Shown: in pieces, positions 1 through 8,546 of the stretch
Numbering within the stretch: position 1 is the first letter of the stretch
Layout: the number at the start of each line of letters is the position of its first letter
Assembly (NCBI GenBank): GCA_001513025.1
Contig: LFRZ01000100.1
Span: forward strand, 9,349-68,886
Origin: Gammaproteobacteria bacterium DTU037
Lineage (GTDB): Bacteria > Pseudomonadota > Gammaproteobacteria > Pseudomonadales > Pseudomonadaceae
Length of the DNA: 59,538 nucleotides
Direction of reading: 5' to 3'
Notes under the pieces: model-generated
The model's database searches: none
Told to the model about the DNA's origin: nothing
What the model saw: only the letters and a program-made list of their open reading frames with translations
Translations under genes and position numbers: made by a program

Positions 1-647
1 TGGGTAGCTTCTATCTGGATATCATTAAAGACCGTCAGTACACCACTGGCGAAAACAGCTTGCCCCGCCGCTCCTGTCAGACTGCGCTGTACCATATTGC
101 TGAAGCCTTGGTGCGTTGGATTGCGCCGATCTTGGTGTTTACTGCCGATGAAATCTGGCAGCATATTCCAGGTGAACGGAATGAGTCAGTGATCTTTAAT
201 ACTTGGTATGAGGGTTTGTCACGCTTACCTGCTGACAGCACATTAAGCAGTGCTTACTGGGCTGAGTTGATGGCGGTTAAAGTGGCAGTCAACAAAGAGC
301 TGGAAAACCAACGTAACGCCAAAGTCATCGGCGGTAACTTGCAGGCGCAAGTGACTCTGTATGCCGATACAGCCTTAGCTGAAAAGCTCAGCCACTTAGG
401 TGATGAGCTGCGTTTTGTCCTGATTACCTCAACCGCACAAGTGGCTGATTTAGCCCAAGCACCCGCGGATGCCGTCAGCACTGAGCTGGTAGGTCTGAAA
501 TTACATATCAGCAAGTCTGAACAGCCAAAATGTGCCCGTTGCTGGCATCATCGTGCGGATGTGGGTTCAGTGGCTGCGCATCCAGACGCTTGCGCACGCT
601 GTGCGGATAACCTCGATGGTGAAGGTGAAGTGCGCCATTATGCGTAA
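1..647 (+). CDS. ileS: isoleucine--tRNA ligase, C-terminal part (5' end outside window)
   Basis: Cytoplasmic class I aminoacyl-tRNA synthetase that charges tRNA-Ile. Only the last ~215 residues are present; the reading frame is open from base 3 and enters from the left edge. The segment reading [11 protein letters not shown] followed by [18 protein letters not shown] is the typical IleS anticodon-binding region. The C-terminus has two CxxC pairs (CARC near base 530 and CARC near base 592), the zinc finger found at the end of bacterial IleS. It is followed 30 bp later by lspA, the usual gammaproteobacterial order. Identity is very secure. Confidence 0.97.
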   Translation, partial: GSFYLDIIKDRQYTTGENSLPRRSCQTALYHIAEALVRWIAPILVFTADEIWQHIPGERNESVIFNTWYEGLSRLPADSTLSSAYWAELMAVKVAVNKELENQRNAKVIGGNLQAQVTLYADTALAEKLSHLGDELRFVLITSTAQVADLAQAPADAVSTELVGLKLHISKSEQPKCARCWHHRADVGSVAAHPDACARCADNLDGEGEVRHYA

Positions 648-677
648 CTCTTTAGCGCTGTGTAGGAGTGTAGGCTA

Positions 678-1199
678 ATGGCTGCGCGCTTTGGCAAGCT
701 GGCATGGCTTTGGATCAGTCTCTTAGTGATTGCAGCCGATCAGATCAGTAAGCATTGGTTTGATGCGAACTTTGCGTTGTATCAGCAAGCAGTGGTGATT
801 CCTGATCTATTCAGCTGGACGCTGGCCTACAACCGTGGCGCCGCTTTTAGTTTTTTAGCCAATGAAGCCGGCTGGCAGCGCTGGTTTTTTGCTGTGATTG
901 CTTGCGCAGTCAGTGCCGTATTGGTGATTTGGCTTAAGCGTCTTAAGGCCCATGAGACTTGGCTGGCAATTGCTTTAGCTTTGGTTTTGGGTGGTGCGAT
1001 TGGCAATTTGTATGACCGTGTGGTGTTGGGTCATGTGGTTGATTTTATTTTAGTGCACTGGAAAACTGAGTGGTATTTTCCAGCGTTTAATATTGCCGAT
1101 AGTGCGATTACGGTGGGTGCCGTAATGCTCGCGTTAGATATGTTTCGCGGCAATAAACCAGCAAGCAGTGGTGTAACTGGAGCGCAGAACAATGAGTGA
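678..1199 (+). CDS. lspA: lipoprotein signal peptidase (signal peptidase II)
   Basis: Inner-membrane aspartyl protease that cleaves the signal peptide of diacylglyceryl-modified prolipoproteins. The 173-residue protein has four hydrophobic segments (about residues 10-24, 68-87, 93-112, 137-155). The family signatures YNRGAAFS, GNLYDRV, VVDF and FNIADSAI are all present, placing the two catalytic aspartates at about residues 122 and 141. A TAGGAG ribosome site lies at 663-668 before the ATG. It sits between ileS and fkpB; its stop overlaps the fkpB start by 8 bp, implying translational coupling. Confidence 0.97.
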   Translation: MAARFGKLAWLWISLLVIAADQISKHWFDANFALYQQAVVIPDLFSWTLAYNRGAAFSFLANEAGWQRWFFAVIACAVSAVLVIWLKRLKAHETWLAIALALVLGGAIGNLYDRVVLGHVVDFILVHWKTEWYFPAFNIADSAITVGAVMLALDMFRGNKPASSGVTGAQNNE

Positions 1200-1635
1200 A
1201 CAACGTATTGGGCAAAACAGCAGGGTAACCCTGCATTTTGCTTTAAAGTTTGACAATGGTGATGTGGTCGATAGTAACTTCGAGAAAGATCCTGCGACCT
1301 TTACCATTGGTGATGGCAGTTTATTGCCCGGTTTTGAGCGTGTCTTATTTGGCCTGAAAGACGGCGATCAGCGCAGCTTTGAAATCCTCCCCGAGCAAGG
1401 TTTTGGGACACCCAACGAGCAGAATGTGCAGGTGATGCCGCGTAGCCAGTTTGACAATATGGAGTTGGATTACGGCGTGCTGGTGATTTTTAAAGATGCC
1501 GCGGGTGGTGAAATGCCAGGCGTAGTTAAAGCCTTTAATGAACAGCAGGTGACCGTTGACTTTAACCATCCTTTGGCTGGCAAAGTGATCACCTTTGATG
1601 TTGCAATTATTACGGTGCAAAACAACACTCTGTAA
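1192..1635 (+). CDS. fkpB: FKBP-type peptidyl-prolyl cis-trans isomerase, SlyD-like
   Basis: Peptidyl-prolyl cis-trans isomerase/chaperone of the FkpB (SlpA) group, 147 residues. The FKBP fold starts with [18 protein letters not shown], and the C-terminal [15 protein letters not shown] stretch is the hallmark of the SlyD/FkpB subfamily, which carries an insert-in-flap domain between the two halves. There is no histidine-rich tail, which separates it from SlyD itself. The ATG lies inside the end of lspA (8-bp overlap) and ispH follows after 17 bp. Known from the family: cytoplasmic folding helper; its exact client is not known here. Confidence 0.93.
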   Translation: MSEQRIGQNSRVTLHFALKFDNGDVVDSNFEKDPATFTIGDGSLLPGFERVLFGLKDGDQRSFEILPEQGFGTPNEQNVQVMPRSQFDNMELDYGVLVIFKDAAGGEMPGVVKAFNEQQVTVDFNHPLAGKVITFDVAIITVQNNTL

Positions 1636-1652
1636 AAAATGAGGCGGTATTG

Positions 1653-2600
1653 ATGCGCATTAAACTAGCAAATCCACGTGGCTTTTGTGCCGGTGTTGAT
1701 CGTGCGATTGAAATTGTGAACCGTGCGTTAGAGGTGTTTCAGCCGCCCATTTACGTGCGTCATGAAGTGGTGCATAACAAGTTTGTGGTGGAAGATTTAC
1801 GCGCACGTGGCGCTATATTTGTCGAAGAGCTAGATCAAGTGCCGGACGATAATATCGTTATTTTTAGTGCCCATGGCGTGCCTAAAGCAGTACGTGATGA
1901 AGCGGATCGCCGTGGCTTAAAAGTCTTTGATGCGACCTGTCCTTTGGTGACTAAAGTGCACTTGGAAGTTGTCCGCTATAGCAATCAAGGCCGCGAATGC
2001 GTGCTGATTGGTCATGCCGGTCACCCTGAAGTTGAAGGCACTATGGGCCAGTATGATGCGCGCCATGGCGGGCATATTTATTTGGTTGAAAATGAAGCAG
2101 ATGTGGCTACTTTGCAGGTTAAAGTACCTGAAAGTCTCGCTTTTGTTACGCAAACCACCTTGTCAATGGATGACACCAGTCGCGTGATTGATGCTTTAAA
2201 GACACGCTTTCCGACCATCAGTGGGCCGCGCAAGGATGATATTTGCTATGCCACACAAAACCGCCAAGATGCGGTGAAAGAATTGGCCAGCGTCTGCGAT
2301 GTGGTTTTAGTGGTCGGCAGTCCGAACAGTTCGAACTCCAATCGTTTGCGCGAGTTGTCTGATCGTATGGGTACCCCAGCTTACCTGGTTGATGGTGCCG
2401 AAGATGTAAAACCAGAATGGTTTGCTAAGGATGCCGTGGTCGGAGTGACCGCGGGTGCCTCAGCGCCAGAAGTTTTGGTGCAAGGGGTGATTGAATGTTT
2501 ACGTGGCTGGGGCGCGCAGATGGCTGAAGAGCTGGATGGTCGTCCGGAAAATGTAACCTTTTCCATGCCCAGTGAATTGCGCGTAGTGGCTGTTGATTAG
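1653..2600 (+). CDS. ispH: 4-hydroxy-3-methylbut-2-enyl diphosphate reductase
   Basis: Last enzyme of the MEP isoprenoid pathway: reduces HMBPP to IPP and DMAPP with a 4Fe-4S cluster. The cluster cysteines are visible in GFCAGVD (Cys12), DATCPLVTK and [11 protein letters not shown]. The 315-residue length matches the family. I start at the ATG at 1653 rather than the TTG at 1650, because GAGG at 1641-1644 is well spaced for the ATG and the protein then begins [11 protein letters not shown] as in homologues. It is the last gene of the ileS-lspA-fkpB-ispH operon. Confidence 0.97.
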   Translation: MRIKLANPRGFCAGVDRAIEIVNRALEVFQPPIYVRHEVVHNKFVVEDLRARGAIFVEELDQVPDDNIVIFSAHGVPKAVRDEADRRGLKVFDATCPLVTKVHLEVVRYSNQGRECVLIGHAGHPEVEGTMGQYDARHGGHIYLVENEADVATLQVKVPESLAFVTQTTLSMDDTSRVIDALKTRFPTISGPRKDDICYATQNRQDAVKELASVCDVVLVVGSPNSSNSNRLRELSDRMGTPAYLVDGAEDVKPEWFAKDAVVGVTAGASAPEVLVQGVIECLRGWGAQMAEELDGRPENVTFSMPSELRVVAVD

Positions 2601-2676
2601 TCAGCAGCATCCCGTATTAGTGTAGGGCAGAGCGGTGAACTGAGAGCGGGGCTTTGACCCTGTTGTTGCGCAGTCA

Positions 2677-2713
2677 CTTAAACTATTTAAGCGTTACGAC
2701 GCCGGCCTATACT
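2677..2713 (+). promoter_or_regulatory. possible promoter with inverted repeat upstream of the KAS III-like gene
   Basis: In the 198-bp gap after ispH, CTTAAA-CTA-TTTAAG forms a 6-bp inverted repeat at 2677-2691, and TATACT, a fair -10 hexamer, lies at 2708-2713. The -35 region would fall on the right arm of the repeat, so a protein bound there could block transcription. This is inference; the hexamers are only moderate. Confidence 0.3.
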
Positions 2714-2798
2714 GTATTTTAATTGATTAAGTGTTGCCTGCAGCTGCCGGCAGCGTCAACACAGCCGCAGGTTGCGCGGCTAATGTAGAGGATTGACC

Positions 2799-3920
2799 GT
2801 GAAGAAAGTTGTAATCAGTGGTACAGGCCTATTTACACCTGCGCAAAGCATTTCCAATGATGAGTTGGTGGCGGCATTTAATGCGTGGTCGCAGCAGTTT
2901 AATGCCGAACACGCGGCAGAGATTGCCAGTGGTGCAATGGAAGCTAAGCCCGAATCAAGTTCAGCCTTTATTGAAAAAGCCTCAGGCATTAAAAGCCGCT
3001 TTGTGATTGATAAGGCTGGTATTTTAGATCCGCAGCGCATGGCTCCGCGCATTCCGGAGCGTTCTAATGATGAGTGGGGCATTCTTTGTGAGATGGCGAT
3101 GGTTGCTGCTAAAGAAGCGCTACAGCGCTCTGGTCGCACGGCTGCGGACATTGATGGCGTGATTGTCGCCTGCTCAAACTTACAACGTGCTTATCCTGCA
3201 GTGGCGATTGAAGTACAGGCGGCCTTAGGTATTGAAGGTTTTGCCTATGATATGAACGTGGCCTGCTCTTCAGCGACCTTTGGTATGCAAGCGGCAGTCA
3301 ATGCCATTCAAGCAGGCCAAGCGCGTGCGATTTTGATGGTGAATCCTGAGATTTGCACCGGTCATCTGAACTTCTGTGATCGTGATAGCCATTTTATCTT
3401 TGGTGATGCCTGCACCGCAGTGATTCTGGAAGACGCAGAGGGTGCCGTGTCTCAGCATCAGTGGGAGGTGGTGGGCACTAAGCTCTTTACTCAGTTTTCC
3501 AATAATATCCGCAATAATTTTGGTTATTTAAATCGCTGCGCGGACGAGGGTATTGGTGCGCCAGATAAATTGTTTGTCCAAGAAGGTCGCAAAGTTTTCC
3601 GTGAAGTGTGCCCAAAGGTTGCCAGCTTAATCGCTGAGCACTTAGAAAATCACCAGATTGATGTGCAGGACGTACAGCGCTTCTGGTTGCACCAAGCCAA
3701 CCTAAATATGAATTTGCTGATTACCCGTAAGTTATTAGGCCGTGATGCGACAGCTGCTGAAGCACCAGTGATTTTAGATACCTATGCCAATACCAGTTCG
3801 GCAGGGTCGGTGATTGCGCTGCACTTACATCAAGATGACCTCAGCAGTGGCGCTGTGGGCGTGCTCAGCTCCTTTGGTGCAGGTTACTCAATTGGTAGTG
3901 TTATTCTGCGTAAGTGTTAA
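2799..3920 (+). CDS. beta-ketoacyl-ACP synthase III-like condensing enzyme (FabH family)
   Basis: Thiolase-fold condensing enzyme of the KAS III family, 373 residues, longer than the ~317 of E. coli FabH. The catalytic triad is intact: Cys156 in NVACSSATFG, His298 in WLHQANLNM and Asn331 in YANTSSAGSV. The expected role is a decarboxylative Claisen condensation of an acyl-CoA with malonyl-ACP, starting a fatty acid or a related chain; the substrate cannot be read from sequence. I use the GTG at 2799, because AGAGGA at 2787-2792 is 6 bp upstream; the TTG at 2793 would abut it. It stands alone after ispH, where Pseudomonas aeruginosa carries type IV prepilin genes. It may supply the initiation activity missing from the fab cluster, but it could instead serve a side pathway. 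Confidence 0.88.
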   Translation: MKKVVISGTGLFTPAQSISNDELVAAFNAWSQQFNAEHAAEIASGAMEAKPESSSAFIEKASGIKSRFVIDKAGILDPQRMAPRIPERSNDEWGILCEMAMVAAKEALQRSGRTAADIDGVIVACSNLQRAYPAVAIEVQAALGIEGFAYDMNVACSSATFGMQAAVNAIQAGQARAILMVNPEICTGHLNFCDRDSHFIFGDACTAVILEDAEGAVSQHQWEVVGTKLFTQFSNNIRNNFGYLNRCADEGIGAPDKLFVQEGRKVFREVCPKVASLIAEHLENHQIDVQDVQRFWLHQANLNMNLLITRKLLGRDATAAEAPVILDTYANTSSAGSVIALHLHQDDLSSGAVGVLSSFGAGYSIGSVILRKC

Positions 3921-3977
3921 ACCGCAGCGCCGCCTATGCCGCTTTTACACTGGCATAGGCAGGCGCTATTGACTGAT

Positions 3978-4208
3978 TTAACTGGTTTTTTTGCTGCGTT
4001 TAGCCACAAACCTCTGAATATAGGGGGCGCCGAGCCAGGTCAAGCTAAACGCGATCGGAAAAGCAATATAAAAAGAACGAAACCAACGCAGGATAAAACC
4101 TTGGTCCATGCCTGTGTTGGCCCAGGTAATAACAAAAGTCATTACAGTAACCATATAAATCGACATCAAAATAGAAAAAACCAAGGGTGCAAAGCGTGCT
4201 GCTATCAC
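3978..4208 (-). CDS. DUF2798 family small membrane protein
   Basis: A 76-residue protein with two predicted transmembrane helices (about residues 7-29 and 45-63) separated by a short loop, and a basic C-terminal tail ending RSKKTS. The pattern ARFAPLVFSILMSIYM then FYIAFPIAFSLTWLGAP matches DUF2798 proteins, which are short inner-membrane proteins of unknown function. It lies convergent to the KAS III-like gene and divergent from the NIF3-like gene. No function can be given. Confidence 0.7.
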   Translation of the reverse strand: MIAARFAPLVFSILMSIYMVTVMTFVITWANTGMDQGFILRWFRSFYIAFPIAFSLTWLGAPYIQRFVAKRSKKTS

Positions 4209-4300
4209 GGCGTTGTTCTCCAGTATTAATAGGCTAAAATTATACAGCGTTTTTGTTCGGCGTGGCTCACTAGGGTAGCCGCATCAGGAGGCAATTATTT

Positions 4301-4612
4301 ATGTACAGTGTGGTTTTTTATGTGCCTGAAAGTCATCTTGAAGCGGTGAAAACAGCTGTGTTTGCCGCCGGCGCTGGCAGTATTGGTGATTATCAAAATT
4401 GTTGCTGGCAAGTGCTGGGCCAAGGTCAGTTTCAACCGCAGGCTGGCAGTCAGCCCTTTATTGGTCAGCCAGGTCAGCTCGAAACAGTCGCTGAGTGGCG
4501 GGTTGAATTGGTGGTTGAAGCGGCGCATATCCACTCTGCAGTGGCTGCACTTAAGGCTGCGCACCCTTATGAAGAGCCGGCTTATGCGGTGTACCGCTTA
4601 GAGCGTTTTTAG
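4301..4612 (+). CDS. small NIF3/CutA-like (YqfO C-terminal type) protein
   Basis: A 103-residue cytoplasmic protein beginning MYSVVFYVPESHLEAVK and containing HPYEEPAYAVYRL near the end. This is the CutA-like ferredoxin fold inserted in or attached to NIF3/YqfO proteins and found alone in many pseudomonads. AGGAGG at 4286-4291 is a strong ribosome site. Family knowledge: annotated as NGG1p-interacting factor 3-like, function unknown; the metal-binding NIF3 core itself is absent. Its stop lies only 6 bp before the first PhoB-like half site of the downstream porin promoter. Confidence 0.75.
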   Translation: MYSVVFYVPESHLEAVKTAVFAAGAGSIGDYQNCCWQVLGQGQFQPQAGSQPFIGQPGQLETVAEWRVELVVEAAHIHSAVAALKAAHPYEEPAYAVYRLERF

Positions 4613-4617
4613 TTCGA

Positions 4618-4657
4618 CTGTCATTAAAGTTTCATTTATAAGTCACCTTTCTGTCAT
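4618..4657 (+). promoter_or_regulatory. tandem Pho box (four PhoB half sites at 11-bp spacing)
   Basis: Four heptamers occur at exact 11-bp spacing: CTGTCAT (4618), GTTTCAT (4629), AAGTCAC (4640) and CTGTCAT (4651). The first and last match the CTGTCAT PhoB half-site consensus perfectly; the middle two match 5 and 4 of 7 positions. PhoB binds direct repeats with 11-bp periodicity, so this fits two adjacent Pho boxes about 77 bp upstream of the porin ATG. Phosphate-starvation control of the porin is an inference that agrees with its family. Confidence 0.75.
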
Positions 4658-4733
4658 CAGTGCTTGCCAATATTCCCTGCAACAACAGTGCCTCAAACCG
4701 TACTGTGTTTTGCCAATATAAGGGGAATATTCA

Positions 4734-6017
4734 ATGATTCGTACGCAAAAAAATGCAGCCACTTACAGCACTTTTGCGGCTAGCGCTTTAGCCTTGCTGG
4801 TCTCGGGGCAGGTGTTGGCAGGTTCAGTGACCACCGACGGTCCTGATATCACCATCAAAACCAAAGGTGGCTTTGAGGCTGCTGCGGTTGATAAGTCTTT
4901 TTCGTTTAAGCTCGGTGGTCGTATTCAAGCTGACTTTGACCAGTTTGATGGGGTTTATACGAAAAACGGCAAGAGTGCGAATGAGGCGTACTTTCGCCGT
5001 GCCATTTTAGAGCTGTCCGGTACGCTCTACCATGATTGGAAATATGCTTTTAACCTTGATTTTGGCGAAAAAGGTGAGAGTAAGTGGGACGAAGCATCGA
5101 TGACTTACACGGGATTCAAGCCCGTTAATATCAAAGTCGGCCGCTTCGATCCAGACTTTGGTTTAGAAAAAGCCACCAGCTCCAAGTGGATCAGCACCAT
5201 TGAACGCTCGATGATTTATGATGCTGGCGAGTGGGTGAATGATAAACAAGATGGCATGGGTGTGCAGGTCAGTGGCACCACTCATATGTTTTATGGTTCT
5301 GCCGGCATTAACCGCGCTAAAAACAACGAAGATAGCAATGGCAGTAACAACAACAGCTATAACTTGCGCGGTGTGATTGCGCCCATGGCTGAAGCCGGTA
5401 ATGTACTGCACTTCGGTCTCAACTATGCCAAGCGCAGCACCGAAGATTTTGATGGGCGGATTCGCTCGCGCATGGCTGTACGTGGCACCACGGAAGACAC
5501 GGCAAACGGTAACCGCCCAACCTTTGCCAGTAGCCAAGTGGGGCAGTTTGATAATGACAGCGCGTGGGGCTTAGAGGTGGCCTATGCGCTGGGTCCCTTC
5601 TCGGCGCAAAGTGAGTATTTACGCCGTGAGATAAGTGCTAAATCCGCTTCGGCCATGAAAGACCGTCAGGTGGATGGTTATAACGTACAGCTGGCGTACA
5701 GCTTAACCGGTGAATCGCGCGGTTATAAATTGGATGGTGGTAAGTTCGACAGCATCAAGCCCAGTAATAAACAAATAGGCGCTTGGGAACTGGTGTATCG
5801 CTACGATCATTTGAGCGTTGCCGATGCTGATGTGGATACGTCGGGTCGTTTCTATGACACTGAGGCGAAAGTACATACGATGGGTGTGAACTGGTATGCC
5901 AATGATGCCGTGAAAGTGTCAGCAAACTACTTAAAAGCTAAAACCGATAAAGTAGCAAATACGGCCAATGATGACAGCGGCGATGCTATCAGTTTGCGTG
6001 TGCAATACGTCTTTTAA
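4734..6017 (+). CDS. phosphate/polyphosphate-selective porin, OprP/OprO family
   Basis: Outer-membrane beta-barrel porin of the OprO/OprP family, 427 residues. Residues 1-29 form a signal peptide ending QVLA. The mature protein contains the family features FSFKLGGRIQADFDQFDG near the start, RRAILELSGTLYHDWKYAFN, and VKVGRFDPDFGLE-like strands; it ends in a beta-strand with terminal Phe (LRVQYVF), as needed for barrel assembly. The family forms trimers for uptake of phosphate or polyphosphate across the outer membrane. The four PhoB-like half sites upstream support phosphate control. OprP and OprO cannot be told apart here, so no symbol is assigned. A terminator follows. Confidence 0.88.
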   Translation: MIRTQKNAATYSTFAASALALLVSGQVLAGSVTTDGPDITIKTKGGFEAAAVDKSFSFKLGGRIQADFDQFDGVYTKNGKSANEAYFRRAILELSGTLYHDWKYAFNLDFGEKGESKWDEASMTYTGFKPVNIKVGRFDPDFGLEKATSSKWISTIERSMIYDAGEWVNDKQDGMGVQVSGTTHMFYGSAGINRAKNNEDSNGSNNNSYNLRGVIAPMAEAGNVLHFGLNYAKRSTEDFDGRIRSRMAVRGTTEDTANGNRPTFASSQVGQFDNDSAWGLEVAYALGPFSAQSEYLRREISAKSASAMKDRQVDGYNVQLAYSLTGESRGYKLDGGKFDSIKPSNKQIGAWELVYRYDHLSVADADVDTSGRFYDTEAKVHTMGVNWYANDAVKVSANYLKAKTDKVANTANDDSGDAISLRVQYVF

Positions 6018-6053
6018 CGGTGCAATAGTGCTGTAGTTGGTGATCCTCCTTTT

Positions 6054-6078
6054 AACCTCGCTTTGGCGGGGTTTTTTT
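6054..6078 (+). terminator. rho-independent terminator of the porin gene
   Basis: AACCTCGC and GCGGGGTT form an 8-bp stem (one G-U pair) with a 4-base loop, followed directly by a run of T. It lies 37 bp after the porin stop. Confidence 0.85.
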
Positions 6079-6176
6079 ATTTATATCAATAAAATCTGCT
6101 TTTTTGTATGCAATTGCTGACAATGCCTGCAAAAATAGGCATATTCATTCTTGATATTTTAAGGTCAGAATTTTCG

Positions 6177-6614
6177 ATGGCTTCTTTTTTAGTTTTGCAT
6201 GGTCCTAATTTAAATTTATTGGGCACACGTGAGCCTGAGGTGTACGGTGCCACAACCCTTGATCAGATTAATCAAGGATTGGTTGAGCAAGCACAGGCTG
6301 CAGGCCACCAGCTTTTTTACTTACAAAGTAATGCAGAGTATGCGTTGATTGATCGAATTCACGCGGCGCGCGATGAGGAAATTGACTGTATTATTATTAA
6401 TCCAGCGGCTTTTACTCATACCAGTGTCGCATTGCGTGACGCGCTGCTTGCTGTGAGCATCCCATTCTACGAAGTGCACCTTTCTAATGTGCATAAACGA
6501 GAACAGTTTCGTCATCACTCCTACTTCTCTGATGTGGCAGTGGGTGTGATTTGTGGTCTAGGCGCTAGCGGTTACCGTTTCGCTTTAGACGCAGCATTTG
6601 AATATATTAAATAA
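6177..6614 (+). CDS. aroQ: type II 3-dehydroquinate dehydratase
   Basis: Third step of the shikimate pathway: dehydrates 3-dehydroquinate to 3-dehydroshikimate. The 145-residue protein begins [20 protein letters not shown], the type II signature including the catalytic tyrosine region (EPEVYG), and has [17 protein letters not shown] and [16 protein letters not shown]. The longer open frame from 6108 adds 23 residues with no family match, so the ATG at 6177 is used. accB follows 28 bp later; aroQ-accB-accC is the Pseudomonas arrangement. Confidence 0.95.
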   Translation: MASFLVLHGPNLNLLGTREPEVYGATTLDQINQGLVEQAQAAGHQLFYLQSNAEYALIDRIHAARDEEIDCIIINPAAFTHTSVALRDALLAVSIPFYEVHLSNVHKREQFRHHSYFSDVAVGVICGLGASGYRFALDAAFEYIK

Positions 6615-6642
6615 TAACCTCTCAATTTTGGAGTCAAGGTCG

Positions 6643-7092
6643 ATGGATATTCGTAAAGTTAAAAAACTCATTGAACTGCTAGAAGAGTCTGGTATTGATG
6701 AATTAGAAATCCACGAAGGCGAAGAATCTGTTCGTATCAGTCGCCACAGCAAACAAGTTGCCCAGCAGCCTATGTATGCTGCAGCGCCCCCGGCAGCTCC
6801 GGCGCCAGTTGCAGCACCTGCAGCAGTTGATGCGGCACCTTCTTGCCCTAAATACAACGGCACCGTTGCACGTTCACCTATGGTCGGTACCTTTTACCGT
6901 GCAGGGTCTCCAGATTCTGAAGATTTTGTGACAGTGGGTCAGACGATTAAAAAAGGCGATGTGCTGTGCATCGTTGAAGCAATGAAAATGATGAACCACA
7001 TCGAAGCAGAAGTCGGTGGCGTGATTGATTCTATCCTAGTCGATAATGGTCAGGCGGTTGAGTATGACCAGCCCTTATTCACCATTGTCTAA
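6643..7092 (+). CDS. accB: biotin carboxyl carrier protein of acetyl-CoA carboxylase
   Basis: Carries the biotin that moves CO2 between biotin carboxylase (AccC) and the carboxyltransferase in malonyl-CoA synthesis. The 149 residues comprise an N-terminal region [20 protein letters not shown], an Ala/Pro-rich linker (about residues 45-70) and a biotinyl domain with the biotinylation motif [13 protein letters not shown]. The start at 6643 is chosen from the conserved N-terminus and GGAG at 6630-6633. It is co-transcribed with aroQ and accC. Confidence 0.96.
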   Translation: MDIRKVKKLIELLEESGIDELEIHEGEESVRISRHSKQVAQQPMYAAAPPAAPAPVAAPAAVDAAPSCPKYNGTVARSPMVGTFYRAGSPDSEDFVTVGQTIKKGDVLCIVEAMKMMNHIEAEVGGVIDSILVDNGQAVEYDQPLFTIV

Positions 7093-7109
7093 CGACCTCG
7101 GAGTTTACA

Positions 7110-8453
7110 ATGTTGGAAAAAGTCTTAATCGCTAACCGTGGTGAGATTGCGCTACGTGTTTTACGCGCTTGTAAAGAATTAGGTATTAAAACGGTTGCGG
7201 TGTATTCCACTGCAGACCGCGAACTGATGCACTTGTCCTTGGCCGATGAGACCGTATGTATTGGTCCAGCGCCAGGTGCGCAATCATATTTGCATATCCC
7301 CGCTATTATTGCCGCCGCTGAAGTGACTGGCGCTACCGCTATTCACCCAGGTTATGGCTTTTTAGCTGAAAATGCTGATTTTGCCGAGCAAGTTGAAAAT
7401 TCAGGCTTTACCTTTGTGGGCCCCAGTGCGGCAGTGATCCGTATGATGGGTGACAAGGTTGCGGCTAAAGCTGCGATGATCGCCGCCGGTGTACCTGTCG
7501 TGCCTGGCTCTGAGGGCGCGTTGCCTAAAGATGAAGAGCAAGCTTTAGCGATTGGCCGTGCAGTGGGTTACCCGGTGATCATCAAAGCCGCTGGCGGTGG
7601 TGGCGGACGTGGTATGCGTGTGGTGCATAAAGAAGAAGATTTGATTCGTGCGGCGACTTTAACGCGCAACGAAGCAGCGCAGTTCTTCGGTAACCCTGTG
7701 GTGTATTTGGAAAAATACCTCGGCAATCCACGTCATGTTGAGATTCAAGTGCTGGCTGATGGCCAAGGCAATGCGATTCACTTAGGTGATCGTGATTGTT
7801 CGTTGCAACGTCGTCACCAAAAAGTGATCGAAGAAGCACCAGCACCTTTTATCGATGAAGAAGCACGTCAGCGTGTCTATGCACGCTGCGTGAAAGCCTG
7901 TATTGATATTGGTTACCGTGGCGCGGGTACCTTTGAGTTCCTCTACGAAGATGGCAACTTCTACTTTATCGAAATGAATACGCGTATTCAGGTCGAGCAT
8001 CCGATCACGGAAATGATTACTGGGGTTGATCTGGTTAAAGAAATGCTCAGTATTGCCTCGGGCAATAAGCTTTCCATTAAGCAAGAAGATATTGTCTTAC
8101 GTGGGCACTCAATTGAGTGCCGGATTAACGCTGAAGACCCTGACAATTTTATGCCAAGTCCAGGTAAAGTGAAGCACTTCCATGCGCCAGGCGGTAATGG
8201 CGTGCGGGTTGATTCACATCTGTACAGTGGTTACACCGTGCCACCTAACTATGATTCGCTGATTGGCAAAATCATTACTTGGGGGGCAACGCGTGAAGAG
8301 TCGATGGCACGTATGCGCAACGCTTTAGATGAAATCATTATTGATGGCATTAAAAGTAATGTGCCGCTGCACCGTGATTTGTTGAATGACAAAGGTTTCT
8401 GTAAAGGTGGGGTGAATATCCACTACCTTGAGAAGAAACTGGGCATGCAGTAA
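7110..8453 (+). CDS. accC: biotin carboxylase subunit of acetyl-CoA carboxylase
   Basis: ATP-grasp enzyme that carboxylates the biotin on AccB using bicarbonate. The 447 residues show the N-terminal [20 protein letters not shown], the glycine-rich ATP loop GGGGGRGMR, the metal/substrate segment [16 protein letters not shown], and the C-terminal biotin carboxylase domain. The length is normal for AccC. It lies 17 bp after accB; the carboxyltransferase genes are not in this window. It converges on mutL across a bidirectional terminator. Confidence 0.97.
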   Translation: MLEKVLIANRGEIALRVLRACKELGIKTVAVYSTADRELMHLSLADETVCIGPAPGAQSYLHIPAIIAAAEVTGATAIHPGYGFLAENADFAEQVENSGFTFVGPSAAVIRMMGDKVAAKAAMIAAGVPVVPGSEGALPKDEEQALAIGRAVGYPVIIKAAGGGGGRGMRVVHKEEDLIRAATLTRNEAAQFFGNPVVYLEKYLGNPRHVEIQVLADGQGNAIHLGDRDCSLQRRHQKVIEEAPAPFIDEEARQRVYARCVKACIDIGYRGAGTFEFLYEDGNFYFIEMNTRIQVEHPITEMITGVDLVKEMLSIASGNKLSIKQEDIVLRGHSIECRINAEDPDNFMPSPGKVKHFHAPGGNGVRVDSHLYSGYTVPPNYDSLIGKIITWGATREESMARMRNALDEIIIDGIKSNVPLHRDLLNDKGFCKGGVNIHYLEKKLGMQ

Positions 8454-8466
8454 GTCCGACTGAGTC

Positions 8467-8504
8467 ACACAAAAAAGCCGATCGAACGATCGGCTTTTTT
8501 GTGT
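8467..8504. terminator. bidirectional terminator between accC and mutL
   Basis: A perfect inverted repeat with 18-bp arms (8467-8484 and 8487-8504) and a two-base centre. The core GCCGATCG/CGATCGGC is flanked by A6 on one side and T6 on the other, so it works as a terminator on both strands for the convergent genes. Confidence 0.93.
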
Positions 8505-8546
8505 CTGCTAGAAGAGTTTGAGATGTGCTATAACGGTTTGGATTAA

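Noticed and set aside
2793-2801. TTG at 2793 as start of the first KAS III-like gene
   Set aside because: The AGAGGA ribosome site would touch the start; the GTG at 2799 has proper spacing.
3936-4229. 97-codon plus-strand frame opposite the DUF2798 gene
   Set aside because: It is antisense to a recognisable membrane-protein gene and its product is a low-complexity basic peptide without resemblance to known proteins.
6108-6176. Longer N-terminus for AroQ
   Set aside because: The 23 extra residues are not part of the family, and the protein from 6177 begins with the conserved core.
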